From the NCBI GenBank assembly GCA_963580455.1, contig OY756958.1:28222501-28286500 (forward strand): DNA of 64,000 bases, given 5' to 3'. The number at the start of each line of letters is the position of its first letter. Position 1 is the stretch's first letter. A program made the translations under genes and the position numbers. Shown one piece after another: positions 11,949-24,473 of this stretch. Source of the DNA: Euonymus europaeus (taxonomy: Eukaryota; Streptophyta; Magnoliopsida; Celastrales; Celastraceae). The notes beneath the pieces were generated by a model that ran no database searches, was not told where the DNA came from, and saw only the letters and a list, made by a program, of their open reading frames with translations.

Positions 11949-14492
11949 TTATTACAATGTGTCACAGGACTGAGCCTTAATGTGTTTAGAAATTATCAAT
12001 TTTTTAGTTTATAAAAACTAAGATTATGTTTGGCATGAGGGTTGGAAGGGGTTGAGAGGTGATGGGTTCATAAAAATGAACATTTGTTTAGTATCGAGAG
12101 AGTTTTGGAGGTGTTTTGTGAGTAAATACCTTTCAACCTCTCATTTTGAGAGGTTAGGAAAAGAGGTGTTGAGACCAAGCAAGAGTTCAAGAGTTGTTCG
12201 CAAACCCCTCTCAATACCTCTCTCGACATGACCTAAAGAGTTGTATTCCAATAAGGACAAGTTAAAACAAAAACCTTACAAAAAAATGATAACACTTGCA
12301 AATTTATCAAAATGCCCTTATTTCTTCTTCCTCCTTCCTTATTCTTTCTCAACCCTCATCACCAAAAAGTGGTCGTCTGACCATCATTTTTTATGAACGA
12401 ACCATTGCAATGAAGTTCTAGATCATCTTGATCAAAGCCCACTCATCACCAACCATCTATTATCACTTGAATCATTGGAAAATTTTCATGAAATCAAGCA
12501 TATCTTTTGGAAAAGAGCTTGATCCGGTCAATATGGGCAACGCCGACAATCATTAATACCACCAATCAACTCAACTCAACAGACCAAGACCAATCATATT
12601 TAGAACTTTATCGGGTAAAACAAGTGAAAATCATTATGATTTATAGATTCGATTTTTTAGACCTACTTAAATTAAATATGTTTCAAAATATTATATATGT
12701 TTTGGATTTGATGATATTATATTTGTTTTAATTAAAATTGTGTGTTTTAACTTTCATTGTGTTGATGTTATCAAATGAAATTCTATTGTTTCAATATTAA
12801 CAAAGATACAATAAAACTGACAAAAAAAAGATTCAAGCAAACAAATAACATATGAAACAGATAACATATGTTAGAGAATGCAGATTCGTCGACATGGTGA
12901 ACTATAGTCATTCGACGACTGACCCACCAAACAGAAGTGTCGGAGCACCATGACCACCCCCAGTGATCATTCACCGCCTTCAGATGCTCATTCCATTGAA
13001 ATTTGACGTTGAAGTCGTGGCCAACCATGGAAAAAAAAGAGTCCAATCCGACCATCAGAGAAGTCGTAGTCACAAGCAACCAACATAGAAGTGTATGTAA
13101 TCCATACCTAGGTTCTCCATTCTACCTCATTGATTGATCAAAATAGTCATCGAAGAAGGAAGCTCCGATTTGAGTACAAATAATGAATGATGAGAATATA
13201 ATGATATTTATGTCAACAAATTTTTTTTATTACTTTTTGTCCTTCATGAAATATTTTTAAACTTGATAGACCTTGTGGAATAAAATATATTTAAGTGTCG
13301 TACTTAGTGAAGCAAAACTTTCAAATGAAAAAATTTATCTTCAATTTTGACTATTAAGTTCAGATTTTAGAAAAAAATTTAATAAATAAAAAATTGTTAA
13401 AAAATTCATTTAATTTATGTTAGTTGAATGCGGTTTTCATGCTCTTTTTAAAAAGAAAACAACCAATTGTTGCCGTGAGCGCACCAGGGTCACGCAAGCA
13501 AAGATCCAAGCTCGTTCAAAGTTCAAACATTAGTTTAGACAAACATACGTTGCAAGCTACCGCGAGCTCCTACCAACCAACCTACAAGCCCAGCGCCGGG
13601 CGCACCAATCTCTCGCAAACTGCAGAAACTAACTTCTTCCCTTGACATAACACACCAACCAAACATAACTGTACAACGCTTAAGGGGTAACTCAATAATC
13701 AAAAATATCATAGACCAGAACACTAATCATCATTCATCAAAATTCTAAACCTAACAAAGAGCTAAAAGGTTTCAAAAGTGTCATGACACCGGAAATAACC
13801 CACGCCCCAACTCATCCTATGGGAATCGAACTCCTCATCTCTTACCTACAAAGAGGTACGTGGCTACTGAACTAATGGTTGATTTCTGTAGAGGGGGACT
13901 CCATACTTTTCGCCAATACTCCTCATTTCCACGGAACAAAGAGGAAAAAAGAGAACAAAAAAACCGACATTTAGTAGAAAGCTGGTCCATAGGAGTCATT
14001 ATTGAGAAGTACAGAAAGCCAAAACCTGTTTCACTGCATTCATGGACTAGACTATTACCTAGGTTCAGTCAGCCTAAAAAATGCTTAGGCTGAAGCTTTA
14101 GCCAAATGGGCAGCGTCCAGGAACCCACATGGACGTCCTCCTAATATTCATCTCCAAACTCGGCTTAATAGAGGCGCTGAAGTCCTCCAACTAGAAATTG
14201 AACTCTTATCTTGCTGAACTTTAACAACCACCGAACCAACAGAACTTCTGTTAATGAACTTTATTTGACCACTGATAATGCCACATTTATTGAATGCAAT
14301 TTAGAATTTCACAAGATCAAATTAGTTCTTTCGAAATGGGGGGAGGGTGGGAGGGGGGAACAAAAGCTCAACATCCAGAGAAAAACAAGAAAACCAAGGA
14401 TAGAATAATCCCAAATAAAGAATAAAGGCCATCATGACATGCCACCTTGCGACAGCAACACAGTTCTTTCAATAAAAGGGAAAGCATCTGCT
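11949..14492. other. Repeat-rich spacer between RPL10 and QCR8
   Basis: I see no complete gene here. A region at about 12021–12235 contains the hairpin-like CCTCTCATTTTGAGAGG, and its TTTGAGAGGTTAGGA core recurs in the element at 43551–43796. A plus-strand frame at about 14089–14214 reads AEALAKWAASRNP, coding-like and possibly a transposon-polyprotein remnant, but it is unassigned. A SINE-like unit is listed separately. The remainder is AT-rich. Confidence 0.45.
13757..13880 (-). mobile_element. tRNA-derived SINE-like element (minus strand)
   Basis: Read on the minus strand, TTAGTTCAGTAGCCACG resembles a Pol III A box. About 30 nt downstream GAGTTCGATTCCC (plus coordinates 13821–13833) is a near-perfect B box. 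A tRNA-unrelated tail follows. No A tail or target duplication is visible, so the 3' limit is approximate. Confidence 0.4.
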
Positions 14493-16120
14493 TCAGTATC
14501 TATGTGCCAACTTCTCCTTTTCCTCGTAATGCTGGACATACCTGTACCATTCATAGCCAATTTACAAATTATATACCCAATGTAGTGCACAGTAGTAAGG
14601 TACAGTAGCTAAGAAGTCCAACTCAGAGATAAGAATCGGAATTTGTTGAGGTTTCCAGGAATTTGTAAAGTTAACTCCAAAAAACCTCAATTGAATAATC
14701 AATCTTTATCCAAAAGGATTCTCAGGACAACAAATGATCGTCAGAGACAATGCTAGTCAACCAATCAAACAAGAACGCAAAAAGTTGTGACAACAGTTGG
14801 CCATATTAAGAAGGTAGGTGCTATTCAGAATCGCTCCAGCATGAAAAAAGAGAGACATAGGAATACTGATGGAATAAGCTTGAACATTTTGGAATGTAAC
14901 TATGATCCAGGAACCTAATTCGTAACATGATATGTCTGCATGTAACTACGATCTTGGAAACCTAATTTGTAGCATGATATATTGATGTCTTCATGCAAAT
15001 ATGATCCTGGAACCTAATTTGTGGTATGATATGACGTATGACAAATAACCAAATTAACTTAATTATTCGGTTTTTGTAAAAGTTATCTCAATTTGCTGAA
15101 TCTGAAGCACACATTATTGACAGCCTCTGCCAGCAAGTACGGAATTTCGTCAAAAACCATCGAATCCCCATAGACAAGTCTATAAATGATTATAAAACAT
15201 ATTGGCAATACCCCCGCCATTGATTCCATGTTACAGAAGCATAGACTATAGCAAACTATAGCACCAATCAACCACAACACTTGCACAATCTAAAAACAGA
15301 CAAAAAATATCATGCACACATTATCCATCAAGTCAGATAAAATATTTTTGTTGTGGTTCAGGAATCCGAACATTACACAGTCAAATGACATACATAGAAG
15401 AAACCTCTTTGCAAATTGTTTAGATTGAAACCTAGGCATCAACTCACCTCCTTGATGCTTTGAATAACAATGTCAAAATTACATCATATATAAACATAAC
15501 ATTTAAATCCTTTATTTCAAATATTATGGAGTCGACTACATCACAAAAATGAAAATTATTCGGGGTTAAGTACAAGAATCACATCATTTATCCAAGTTCA
15601 GGACCTACTATATTATCATCGACTATCAACTATCAAAAAGATCAATCACAATGATAATAACATCTATTAATTCTCATCCGTGGAGGTCAACTAATACTAA
15701 CCATTTGAAGATGAAGATCCATGCATCAAGCGGGGTTCTTTTCATGTTTTGTGGAACCAAATGAGTAGAAACACATTTGGACCATTAGATTATCAATATC
15801 CTGCTATTTCACTCTAATTTGAAAGCATAATTCAACAGAAAGAAGCCGCGGATAGATTATTTCAAACAGATCACACTTGCTTTGAACAAATTCATAACTA
15901 TTTCTATACAAAATCAGATAAATCATACATAAGAAGGAGAAGGGGATTACGCGTAGGTGCCAACGAGAGGGGCGAGGAGGAGAGTGGCACTGATCCAATT
16001 CTCAGAGATTTTGTGGTGGATTTTGTTGGGCAGGTCATTCCAGAGCCCCTTCATTATCTTCTGCTGAAACGGCGACAGCGCGTAGACCACCGCCTTCATC
16101 CTCACCGGCTGCTTCCCCAT
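14493..16120 (-). CDS. QCR8: Cytochrome b-c1 complex subunit 8 (QCR8)
   Basis: This is a small single-span subunit of mitochondrial respiratory complex III (ubiquinol–cytochrome c reductase). Exon 1 is 16120–15951 (MGKQPVRMKAVVYALSPFQQ, then KIHHKISENWISATLLLAPL). Exon 2 is 14541–14493 (YVQHYEEKEKLAHRY). A 1.4-kb GT–AG intron splits the codon of Ala57. The product is 72 aa, the exact size of plant QCR8. The hydrophobic stretch WISATLLLAPLVGTYAYV is the membrane segment. It is transcribed divergently from glyoxalase II. Exon 2 is far too short for an ORF scan and was found by frame and homology. Confidence 0.95.
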
Positions 16121-16473
16121 CTTCTCGTTCCTTGCAGATTCTTGTTCACCTGACGATCTTTGGTCACAAATGGCTAATTGACGGCTATATGAGAAGGTCC
16201 GATACCTAGACTCCGCTTCTGATTGGACACGCGGTTACCCGATAACCAGACGTATTTCTCTTAACCTTTCTAAGCATGTCATCATTCCTCTAACCAAACA
16301 ATCTTTCCTTTTCCTTCTCTCTCTGCCTGCCACGTATTATTTTCTTGCTGACGTGTCCTCCATGACCATCTGTGCCGAGTCTTGCTCGGGAATGGCAGAT
16401 TCTAGATTTCTCCTCTCTGCTCTCTCCTCTGGACCTCTGGTGCTGCGAGTGCGAGACCACCGAGAAGCTGATA
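16121..16473. promoter_or_regulatory. Shared divergent promoter region, QCR8 / glyoxalase II
   Basis: Only 353 bp separate the two start codons, so both leaders and core promoters must lie here. The centre is pyrimidine-rich on the plus strand (CTCTCTGC tracts near 16315 and 16410), typical of plant initiator Y-patches. No clear TATA box was identified for either gene. Confidence 0.6.
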
Positions 16474-19400
16474 ATGAAGATTTTTCACGTTCCGTGCTTG
16501 GAAGATAACTACTCCTATCTGTAATTACGCTTAACTTTTGTTTTTTTGTTTTTTTGGTACTGCAAATGTTTTAGGGTTTTCGAACTGGATGATGATGATG
16601 GTTGACCCGAATTTTAGGATCATCGATGAGAGTACTAAAGAAGCAGCTGTTGTGGATCCAGTTGAACCTGAAAAGATTCTCCAAGCTGCGACTGACCATG
16701 GTGTCCAGCTCAAGTTTGTCCTCACCACTCACCATCACTGGTATGCTCTACTGCTGTTTTTAAATTGCTAATTTTCCCTTTCATTTCATCTTGACACCGA
16801 GAAGATTGTTCCTTGATGTGGCTTTTTTGTTTTGTATATGCTCTCTGCTGTAATATTGGTGAATTGTTTCTTGATTTATCTGACAGGGATCATGCTGGTG
16901 GGAATGATAAAATGAAGGAGCTAGTTCCTGGGATCAAGGTGTATGGTGGTTCAGTTGACAATGTAAAGGGTTGTACTGATAAAGTGGAAAGTGGTGATAG
17001 GATATCACTTGGGGCTGATGTCAAGATATTGTGTCTTCATACACCATGGTTTGTTTTTTTACTTGCTGTACTTGGTGGTGGCATATGACTTATAATTTGT
17101 GTCATCTATCTATAATGGTATTGCTTGGGAACTGATTGAATCTATAGAATGGAAGGAAAACTATGGCTGTCTTTGAGCTAGTCTTTTGTTTTTTTGACTA
17201 GAATGGAGGTATGTCAAAGCTTATGCTTAAACTGACACACCGTGACTCAGTTGATTTACAAACTTAACCTTCACCGAAGTTCCATTTCTCCCCTTATTTT
17301 TATGAAAAGGGGGCTATGTTTTTTTCCCCTTTAGAGGAATGAAAATGGGAGCATGAATGAGATAGACAATGGTAAGGTAAAAAATGTAGGAATGGAATGG
17401 AATGGAATGGAATGATTGTGTAAGTGTTTAGTAGGAACTGTAATCAGAATGCGAATAATTGTCTCGTGGTGATGGTTGTAAGTGTTGTGAGAATGTGTAT
17501 GGGAATAGGATGGAAATAAGTTTTTAAATTACAGAATCATACCTGCCTTTTATTAACGCAATTTTTATTGTTAGGTGTCTGGTGTCATTAATTTTTAGAT
17601 GGAAATACCGTAAATAGGGGGAAATTTTACACCAAACAGGGGAATGGGAATATTATCCTTAGTGATTGCATTCCATTACCTGTGAAAAGAGGGCATCAAC
17701 CATCGCTTGAGGGCTTTTCCTAAGCATGAAATGACATGGATATGTATGGGTTATCTTATGGCTGAATGATGGTTGCAAGTCTTGTGCTACTATGTGTTTC
17801 TTGTCAAACCCGTCACTTCGTCATCGAAAGACATATTGCAGTTGTTGAATGCTTCACTATTGCTTTAGCTTAGGGCATTTGCTGTTGTTTTGGAGGTCTG
17901 TAGCATATCTTCCTTCATTTTTAATTTTTCATGCACTGAGGAATATCGAGAATTTGGTATCAGGGAAGGAAGTACTTTTATGGAAGTTATTAGAAAAAAG
18001 TTTCAATGGGAAGATTATCAAGAATAAATCCCATTTTTTCTTATTATTGTTCCATCCATGGTAGAAGGGCTTCAAAATTTTGTTTGTATTTGTCATTTCC
18101 TTGCTTTAATTAGTTTGTGGATGAATATTTCCTTGCCTTTTTTCCAAGTCATTCATTATGTTGTTTGTTTTTCTCCGTAATTTTCTTTCTAATCTTATTT
18201 TTAGCCACACCAAAGGTCATATAAGTTATTATTTGACAAGCAAAGATGAAGAGGACCCAGCTGTTTTTACTGGAGACACACTGGTAAATCCTGAAGCAGC
18301 TTATTTTGTTTATTAGTATCTTGCATTGAGTCTTCTTCATCTTGACGAGTACTTAGCAGTGGTTATTCTGCTCAACCAACAAGGCACCTGTTCTACTGAT
18401 GATATTTTTGAAGGAGAGGATTATAGAAGGAAATAAACCTTAGATGGAATTATTAAAAATGTAGTAGGGGTTATGAGACATTTGGCCCAAGGTGCATAGA
18501 TTTCTATTCATGCTCTGTGTATCTGTTTTCAATATAACAATATCTGAGCATTTGAAGTCAGAATACCTGCACTGTATCCTTTCTTGTAACGCTCTTCCCA
18601 GATAATGGGTTTCCCATGTAGTTTCAACCTATAAATTCTCTACAATTATTTCTTTTTCTTAGTGCCCTGGAAGAAGATTGAACATGTTATAAGTGATGAT
18701 ATTGTTATAGGCAATTATTATGCACTATTTTTTTAATTTGTGCAGTTTATTGCTGGCTGTGGGAAGTTTTTTGAAGGCACGGCAGAACAGATGTATCAAT
18801 CGTTATGTGTAACATTGAGCTCTTTGCCGAAGCCCACACAAGTTTACTGTGGCCATGAGGTAAAGGGATTGAAGTTTTTGTGCTGCTATGTCTTCCCCCA
18901 CCACCCTCTTGATTTCTCATTGCCAGAAGAACAATCCCGAGCCAATATTCCTAGTGCGATCTAAAATTGAACCAACTAAAATTTAAGGGAGCTTCAGAAT
19001 TTATCCGAGGGGGTTTCAAATTTTGATACAAGTGTGGAGGTTCAGAAGCAAATGAAAATGGGATAAATAAATAGAGAGTCAACTCTCAGATAGTAGCACT
19101 GGAAATTGGGAAGAAGCTTGATTTTTCCTAAACAATTTTACAGAGCAGATTTGGCTTTAGCTATGGAAATACCTATACTGTTTATGTGAGTCCTATATTC
19201 TTTTTACTTGATATACATACCTATCGTGTTGGTGTGGATTAGCATATAAATTAACAAATAGTGGTGAGTGAAGTCCCTCGTATTTTGGCATTTAGTGCAA
19301 GCTCTTCATTGGAGAGATATGTGTACCAGCTCGAGCCCGTTTGTTATGAACATAACAAGGTAGTAGTATGTTTGGGTAGTAATATTATGTTTATCTATGA

Positions 19401-20051
19401 GATTGACTTTCAGTAAGCATACTTTTTTATCCACCTATCTTAAGTTTGTATCCATTTCCTTTTTGTTCTAAGATAATTTGAACTTCTTATATATATATAT
19501 ATATATATCTCTACAGTACACTGTGAAGAACTTGCAGTTTGCTCTCACAGTTGAGCCAGACAATGCAAAAATAAATGACAAGTTATCATGGGCTTTAAAA
19601 CAACGTCAGGCTGGCCTCCCTACCATCCCCTCAACAATTGAGGAAGAGATGGAAACAAACCCATTCATGCGGGTTGATCTACCAGAGTTTCAGGTTCATT
19701 TCTTATCCTTTGGTTTTATGTTTATTGTTTAGATTGAATAGCCTACAATGCAACTTCACCGTAGATATTGGTTATGTCAGATGTGATAGTCAATCCTCCA
19801 ACTTCTTTGTACATTCCCATTTTGCACTCATATTTAGAGGAATTAGAACTTCAGTCACATGATCTGCAGATGTTCTCTGTTTCCATTTGGTCTTTACCAA
19901 CTCCATCATCAGTTCTGCATTTGTGATTCCATGTGTAGACAAAATCTTTAATGTTAACATTTGTGGTTGTTCACAGGAGAAAGTGGGTTGCGAATCTCCT
20001 GTTGATACTCTCAGGGAAATAAGGCAGTTGAAGGACAACTGGAGAGGCTAA
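16474..20051 (+). CDS. GLX2-2: Cytosolic glyoxalase II (hydroxyacylglutathione hydrolase), GLX2-2 type
   Basis: It hydrolyses S-lactoylglutathione to lactate and glutathione, the second step of methylglyoxal detoxification. There are seven coding exons: 16474–16520, 16618–16740, 16887–17048, 18205–18283, 18746–18859, 19517–19693 and 19977–20051. The product is 258 aa, the usual cytosolic length. It starts [20 protein letters not shown] with no transit peptide. The metallo-beta-lactamase motif THHHWDHAGG gives His54, His56, Asp58 and His59. His112 (TPCHTKGH), bridging Asp135 (FTGDTL) and His174 (YCGHE) complete the binuclear metal site. The C-terminal substrate-binding part ([20 protein letters not shown]) is intact. 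Introns 3 and 5 carry simple repeats. Confidence 0.97.
17389..17413 (+). repeat. (GGAAT)5 pentanucleotide repeat in GLX2-2 intron 3
   Basis: Five tandem GGAAT units lie inside a G/A-rich stretch. The surrounding 17,375–17,690 bp, ending near ACACCAAACAGGGGAATGGG and CATTCCATTACC, looks like a decayed inverted-repeat element, but I cannot fix its ends. Confidence 0.7.
19488..19508 (+). repeat. (TA)n microsatellite next to the exon 6 acceptor of GLX2-2
   Basis: About ten TA units end 8 bp before the exon 6 splice acceptor (exon starts 19517), so repeat length sets the distance between branch region and acceptor. Confidence 0.85.
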
Positions 20052-20944
20052 AACAAATTTAAATCTTTTCATGTTCGTTGTTTATATCATGTCTGATGCT
20101 ATGGTCTGTAAACTATGACTATAATATGCATACTGAATTCACAAAGAGTGCCGTTCACCATTTGTGTATTCTGCAGGACTTCAATTCAACTTGGCATGGG
20201 TCTAAACTTTGCTTATTCTGTTTTTTTTCCTTGAGCAAGATAGAAACTTTCTTGGTTATTACTCATTCGTAAGATGTAGGCTAGTCGACGTGAATGCCCC
20301 TCTGAGGCATAGAGAGGTGGCCTTACATCTCTTCCTGTACCTTGTGAGGAATCCTTTGAAGATAATAATTGCTGTCCCCAGAAGCTTATCTCCAAAAGAA
20401 TGGCCATCTATTCTGGATTTCAATTCACACTGCCACATTTTGAAAGGCCTTTTCCGCATCCACACAGAGAACGGTAGAAGCATCAACCTTGAAGGAGCAT
20501 TTCTCGTTTTGATCAATGAATCCAGTATAAACTATTAGACCAACTTCAGCAATGAGTTCCTGAGATTCTAGGAAAAGTTAACTGGTGATATCGGTGATTA
20601 AGACCGAGTTATTTGTCACAGCCAGAATCAGTAGTCCTCTTCAATCATGGATACTATAGCAATTTGAAAGGGGAAAAAATATACAAGGTTAGCTTCTAAT
20701 GTAGAATTCACGACAAATATAAAAATCTGAACAACGAAAACTCCATTGCTTGTTTTTTCGTTTTCATCCTCCATTAAGTCTGGCAGGCAGTAATAAATCT
20801 GTTTGTTTTATCTGCTAACCAAGAGCTTAACAGTAATCTATCCCAGAATTATGTCAGAAGCCACGGTAAAGATTGTTCCAAGTCTTCACATACAAATGCT
20901 TCAGCACCAAACAAACATGCCTGAATTTTATGATTTGTTAGTCT
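20052..20944. other. Spacer between convergent GLX2-2 and GNAT genes
   Basis: This holds both 3' flanks. On the minus strand at about 20259–20530 a broken frame includes VLCVDAEKAFQNV, faintly reminiscent of the DxEKAFD segment of LINE reverse transcriptases, but stops and lack of flanking homology leave it unassigned. Confidence 0.4.
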
Positions 20945-22815
20945 TTAGATATGTCCTGGACATGGTGGAATTAGCAAAACCTTTCGACCTGCTTGTTTAA
21001 CATTCCGATCATTCTGATGACAATTTGAAATGGTCCTCGTGTACATCATTGTAGTGGAGGCCAATGTGTCATCTCCAAATCCACATGCTTTGAAAAATAA
21101 TCTGACAAGTTATGGTAAGTTAAGATTACAAGCTAAAGTGAAATCCGATCACATCATAGTCACAGAGATGGAACAGATTCATTCTGATTTTAACATTCAT
21201 ATGCACATAATAGTTGGTGGAATATTTCTTGCAGTTATTTTAGTAATAAAATTTTAGAAAGCAACTGATTAGAGAATAACTGATTTACATGGGCTAAGGG
21301 CACTGAAAGGATTCATTCTGGCATTGAAAGGAATCTGATGAATGTGCTTGCTAGTCATCAACAATTATATATGAATAGGGACATTGAACAATGGATAAGG
21401 ATTGAGAAGGTTTCTATTTAGCTTGGGTCGGGGTGTATGTGTAATATGGAGATTGTGAAAAATGACAACCTATAACTAACTAGCCATCATATGTAAGTAA
21501 AATGAAAGAATAAATGAGATTTAAGCAATATTTGGGAATTTACCTCTCGTTCTCCGAGCAGAGGGCTGAAATGTCATAAATTTCTCTACTTGTGAGCATT
21601 CTGAAGAACAAGGAAAAACATGAGATGCCATGGAAGCTTCAACAATGTAGTGTATAATGAAAATGACTAGATGGATAGAGTTTTCTCGAGACGAAGAATA
21701 AAAAATTTAGATATAATGTACAGGCATTTATCTAGGAAAAAGCCAGAATAAACCAAAGTAAACCACACCATCCCAGAACAAAGTCTACATAAACTGTGAA
21801 TTCGGACACATATATATAGTGTATACATACATAGCATAAACGAGAGTAACATGCCATGATGTGCAAAGAGATAGAACTTAAAAGAAGGCTGCTTTTAGAT
21901 ATTATGGGGTGAAGTAACTTTAGTGTTTGGATAACATTTCAAATCAAGTATATCCACCGAAGCTCAACAAACTTTGAGAAATTAAGACATGACACCTTAT
22001 GATTCTCTGAACAATCATCCGGCCGATTCCCATTCTCTGTAATGAAGGTGTAACCTGACAGGCACTGAAAACGCAAACATAGATTTTGTGAATACTTAAG
22101 TACCCATGTATGTAAATCCTCATTCAGCAAGAGTTAAAAAGCATTAGAGGAAGTAAAATTTACTCACAGATCAATGGCAGAAACAACAGTTGGCATTGCA
22201 TCACCGTGCATTGTTGCAGATTATCCAATAGGGAGAACAGGAACAGAAACAAAATATACATCACCTTCACGTAAAAGTAAGGTTGAAAGGAGAAAAAGTA
22301 GAAAAATTGAATTAATCAGGAAACAAATATAAGAGAATCACCATGACATCGTAGATAGAAGCAGTCAATCCCATGTCAGAAACAGCACGCCCAAAGCCCA
22401 CGAGGCTGCCATTCGTTGGAGAGACAAGGGGAAACAGATTTTGAACAAATTCGGCCATCCGATTCATCCTCTGCTTTCCATTAATGGCAGTAGCAGTTCC
22501 ATGATGCGGGTTGCAGAAGACGGAGACAAGGACAGAGCTGTGAGAGAGAGCAATCTGCAGCTTCTTCAAATCCACTGGCTCTTCTTCTACTCTCCCCAGT
22601 TGGTCTAGCCGAGGGAACCGGTGGCAGGAGCGGTTGCAGGTACTGTAGAGCTCTCTCAGGTCTTGAGGGTTTACGTGAACTGGGTTTGTTGATATGTAGA
22701 TGGGTATTCTCGATTTCTTACCGATTTGGTCTGGGCGTCTTCTTCTTGCTGGCGTTGTAAGCCATTTCATTTCAGCAGCAGCAGCTGTAGCCATTTCTTT
22801 CTCGCCGGTTGCCAA
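20945..22815 (-). CDS. SNAT2: GNAT-family N-acetyltransferase (plant SNAT2-like)
   Basis: This is an acetyl-CoA-dependent N-acetyltransferase. Arabidopsis relatives (At1g26220 group) are described as plastid serotonin/protein N-acetyltransferases. There are four coding exons: 22815–22342, 22054–21996, 21600–21544 and 21101–20945. All junctions are GT–AG and in phase, giving 248 aa. The N-terminal 40 residues are Ala/Arg-rich and may be a plastid transit peptide. The core has LVGFGRAVSDMGLTASIYDV, then VTPSLQRMGIGRMIVQRII, carrying the RxxGxG acetyl-CoA-binding motif as QRMGIG. LTSREIYDISALCSENER and LFFKACGFGDDTLASTTMMY follow. Exon 2 begins at the second of two possible AG acceptors, the one that keeps phase and homology. 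The true substrate cannot be told from sequence. Confidence 0.88.
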
Positions 22816-24473
22816 TCACACAAACCATAACTTTATTATTCACGTCCCCCATTTTCGCAGACATACTAATTTAATAAATTTCATTTAAAAATATCCGAAT
22901 TAAAATTCACCCAATTTTTTTACCCTTTTTCTAATTTTTTTACTTTCTCTCATTCACATTTCATCTCTATATTTCTTGCACAAAATAAATTAGACTCAAA
23001 CTTCGTCGCCAAACCAAACATCTTTCTCCTTTTACATATTTTTCGATTCACCCTTCAACTGAATATAATATAAATCGGTTAAATTAAATATTTGGACCGG
23101 TCTTTATCCATGGCAATTCCATTAAGGGATCTTCATCATTTTTTTCTATTGATTCTCATATGGGTGGGGCTTATCTTGATGGAATCTCAAAATAGTTTTC
23201 ACTGATTTTCATTGAAATCTTGTTTTTCATACTTACCTCCCAGGTAAGAGAGTATTAGAGACCATGAAAATAACAAAAGTGACCTAAAATAACAAAAATG
23301 ACGTCGAATTGTTATGAAAATGGTGTGTTTAAAGAATTGAATTTTTTGGATTTTTAGGCGAGTACATGGAAAAATGGGGCTCATATTCATCTTTTTTACC
23401 ATATCCTGTAAACAATTAATTTTATTTGATCATTTTTTGTAAAATTTAATATTAATTTTACTTTAAAAGAAATTAAATTTGTATCAGTTTAGGAAACCGA
23501 GTCCTACGGGCTCTTCTATAATTCTAGAATAAAATATTCAGAGTTCAGAAGAAACAAAACAATTTGACATACATAAAGTGTTCATGGCAGAATTCAGGGA
23601 GGAGGGAGAGAGAGAGAGAGTACGATCTTGCATTGAAGGAAGAGAGGAGAGCACCGGTGGCTCATCTGGATAGAAGTTGAAGCAGGTACTGGAAAATTCC
23701 TGCAAATCCTAGAAAAAGATATTTTCAATTTATTTTATACTTTAGGGTCTCTTCGAGTGATCAATATTATGTATTACAATCGGTTGAATCCATCTCCCCC
23801 CCCCCCCCCCCCCACCCCCACCTCTGTCTGCGACTGCTTTTCGTCTTTTTTGTTTCATGTCATTGTTTCGATCTGATTTCTGTTGTTTCTGTGAATAAAT
23901 TAAAATGCTCTGCTATTGCTTATGGTGACCCAATTTATGGTTTTTGTTTATTGGTTACTTTTTGGCGAAGCTGATTCGTTGGATGTTTTTAATGCTAAAG
24001 TGAAGGCTTTTCCCTCTGAAGATTTCAGAATTGCTTCTGCTTGCATTTTACTGCTTTGGTGTTTTGTGGGTGTGGACTGGAACTTATTATGTCAATTCAA
24101 TTTCTTCATTATTTTTTTTGAAGCAGTAGGGTTCTATTTGAAATATTTTCATGGGTCGATGATACCCAAACATTCTTTTTTTTTTATTTCTTTGGCATTG
24201 CCAATGTGTTTCTACATTTGATATATTGTTTAGCATTTGCTAGTTATCTGCTGCCTATTATATATACGAATTATCTGAGTGAATTTAGCATGTGACTGGC
24301 AGTTTGTTGAGTTTTTTGTACGGTACTTTTCGGAACATTTTCTGGTTTCCTATGGTTTCTTATGATTGATGCCAGAACTCTTCCTTGCAGCTCGAACTTT
24401 TTGTTTGGCAGTTTCGTATGGTTCCTCAGGGTTATTGACAACATCAAGCATATGATTGTTCCCTCCATCCCAT
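22816..24473. other. Divergent spacer between GNAT and ATG18a
   Basis: The left part is the GNAT promoter and leader. From about 23576 the presumed ATG18a leader begins, with a GA-rich tract and a likely leader-intron donor at GAAGCAG|GTACTGG (about 23682). A possible acceptor is CCTTGCAG near 24390. No other gene is seen. Confidence 0.45.
23605..23813 (+). repeat. GA tract and 18-C homopolymer in the ATG18a leader region
   Basis: A (GA)n run lies at about 23605–23620 and an uninterrupted 18-C run at 23796–23813. The C run is in the presumed leader intron and is prone to length error. Confidence 0.8.

Noticed and set aside
21996..22260. GNAT gene looked truncated because a minus-strand segment around 22200 does not encode the acetyl-CoA motif
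   Set aside because: The motif exon is at 22054–21996, reached by the internal CAG acceptor; all four exons then join in phase.
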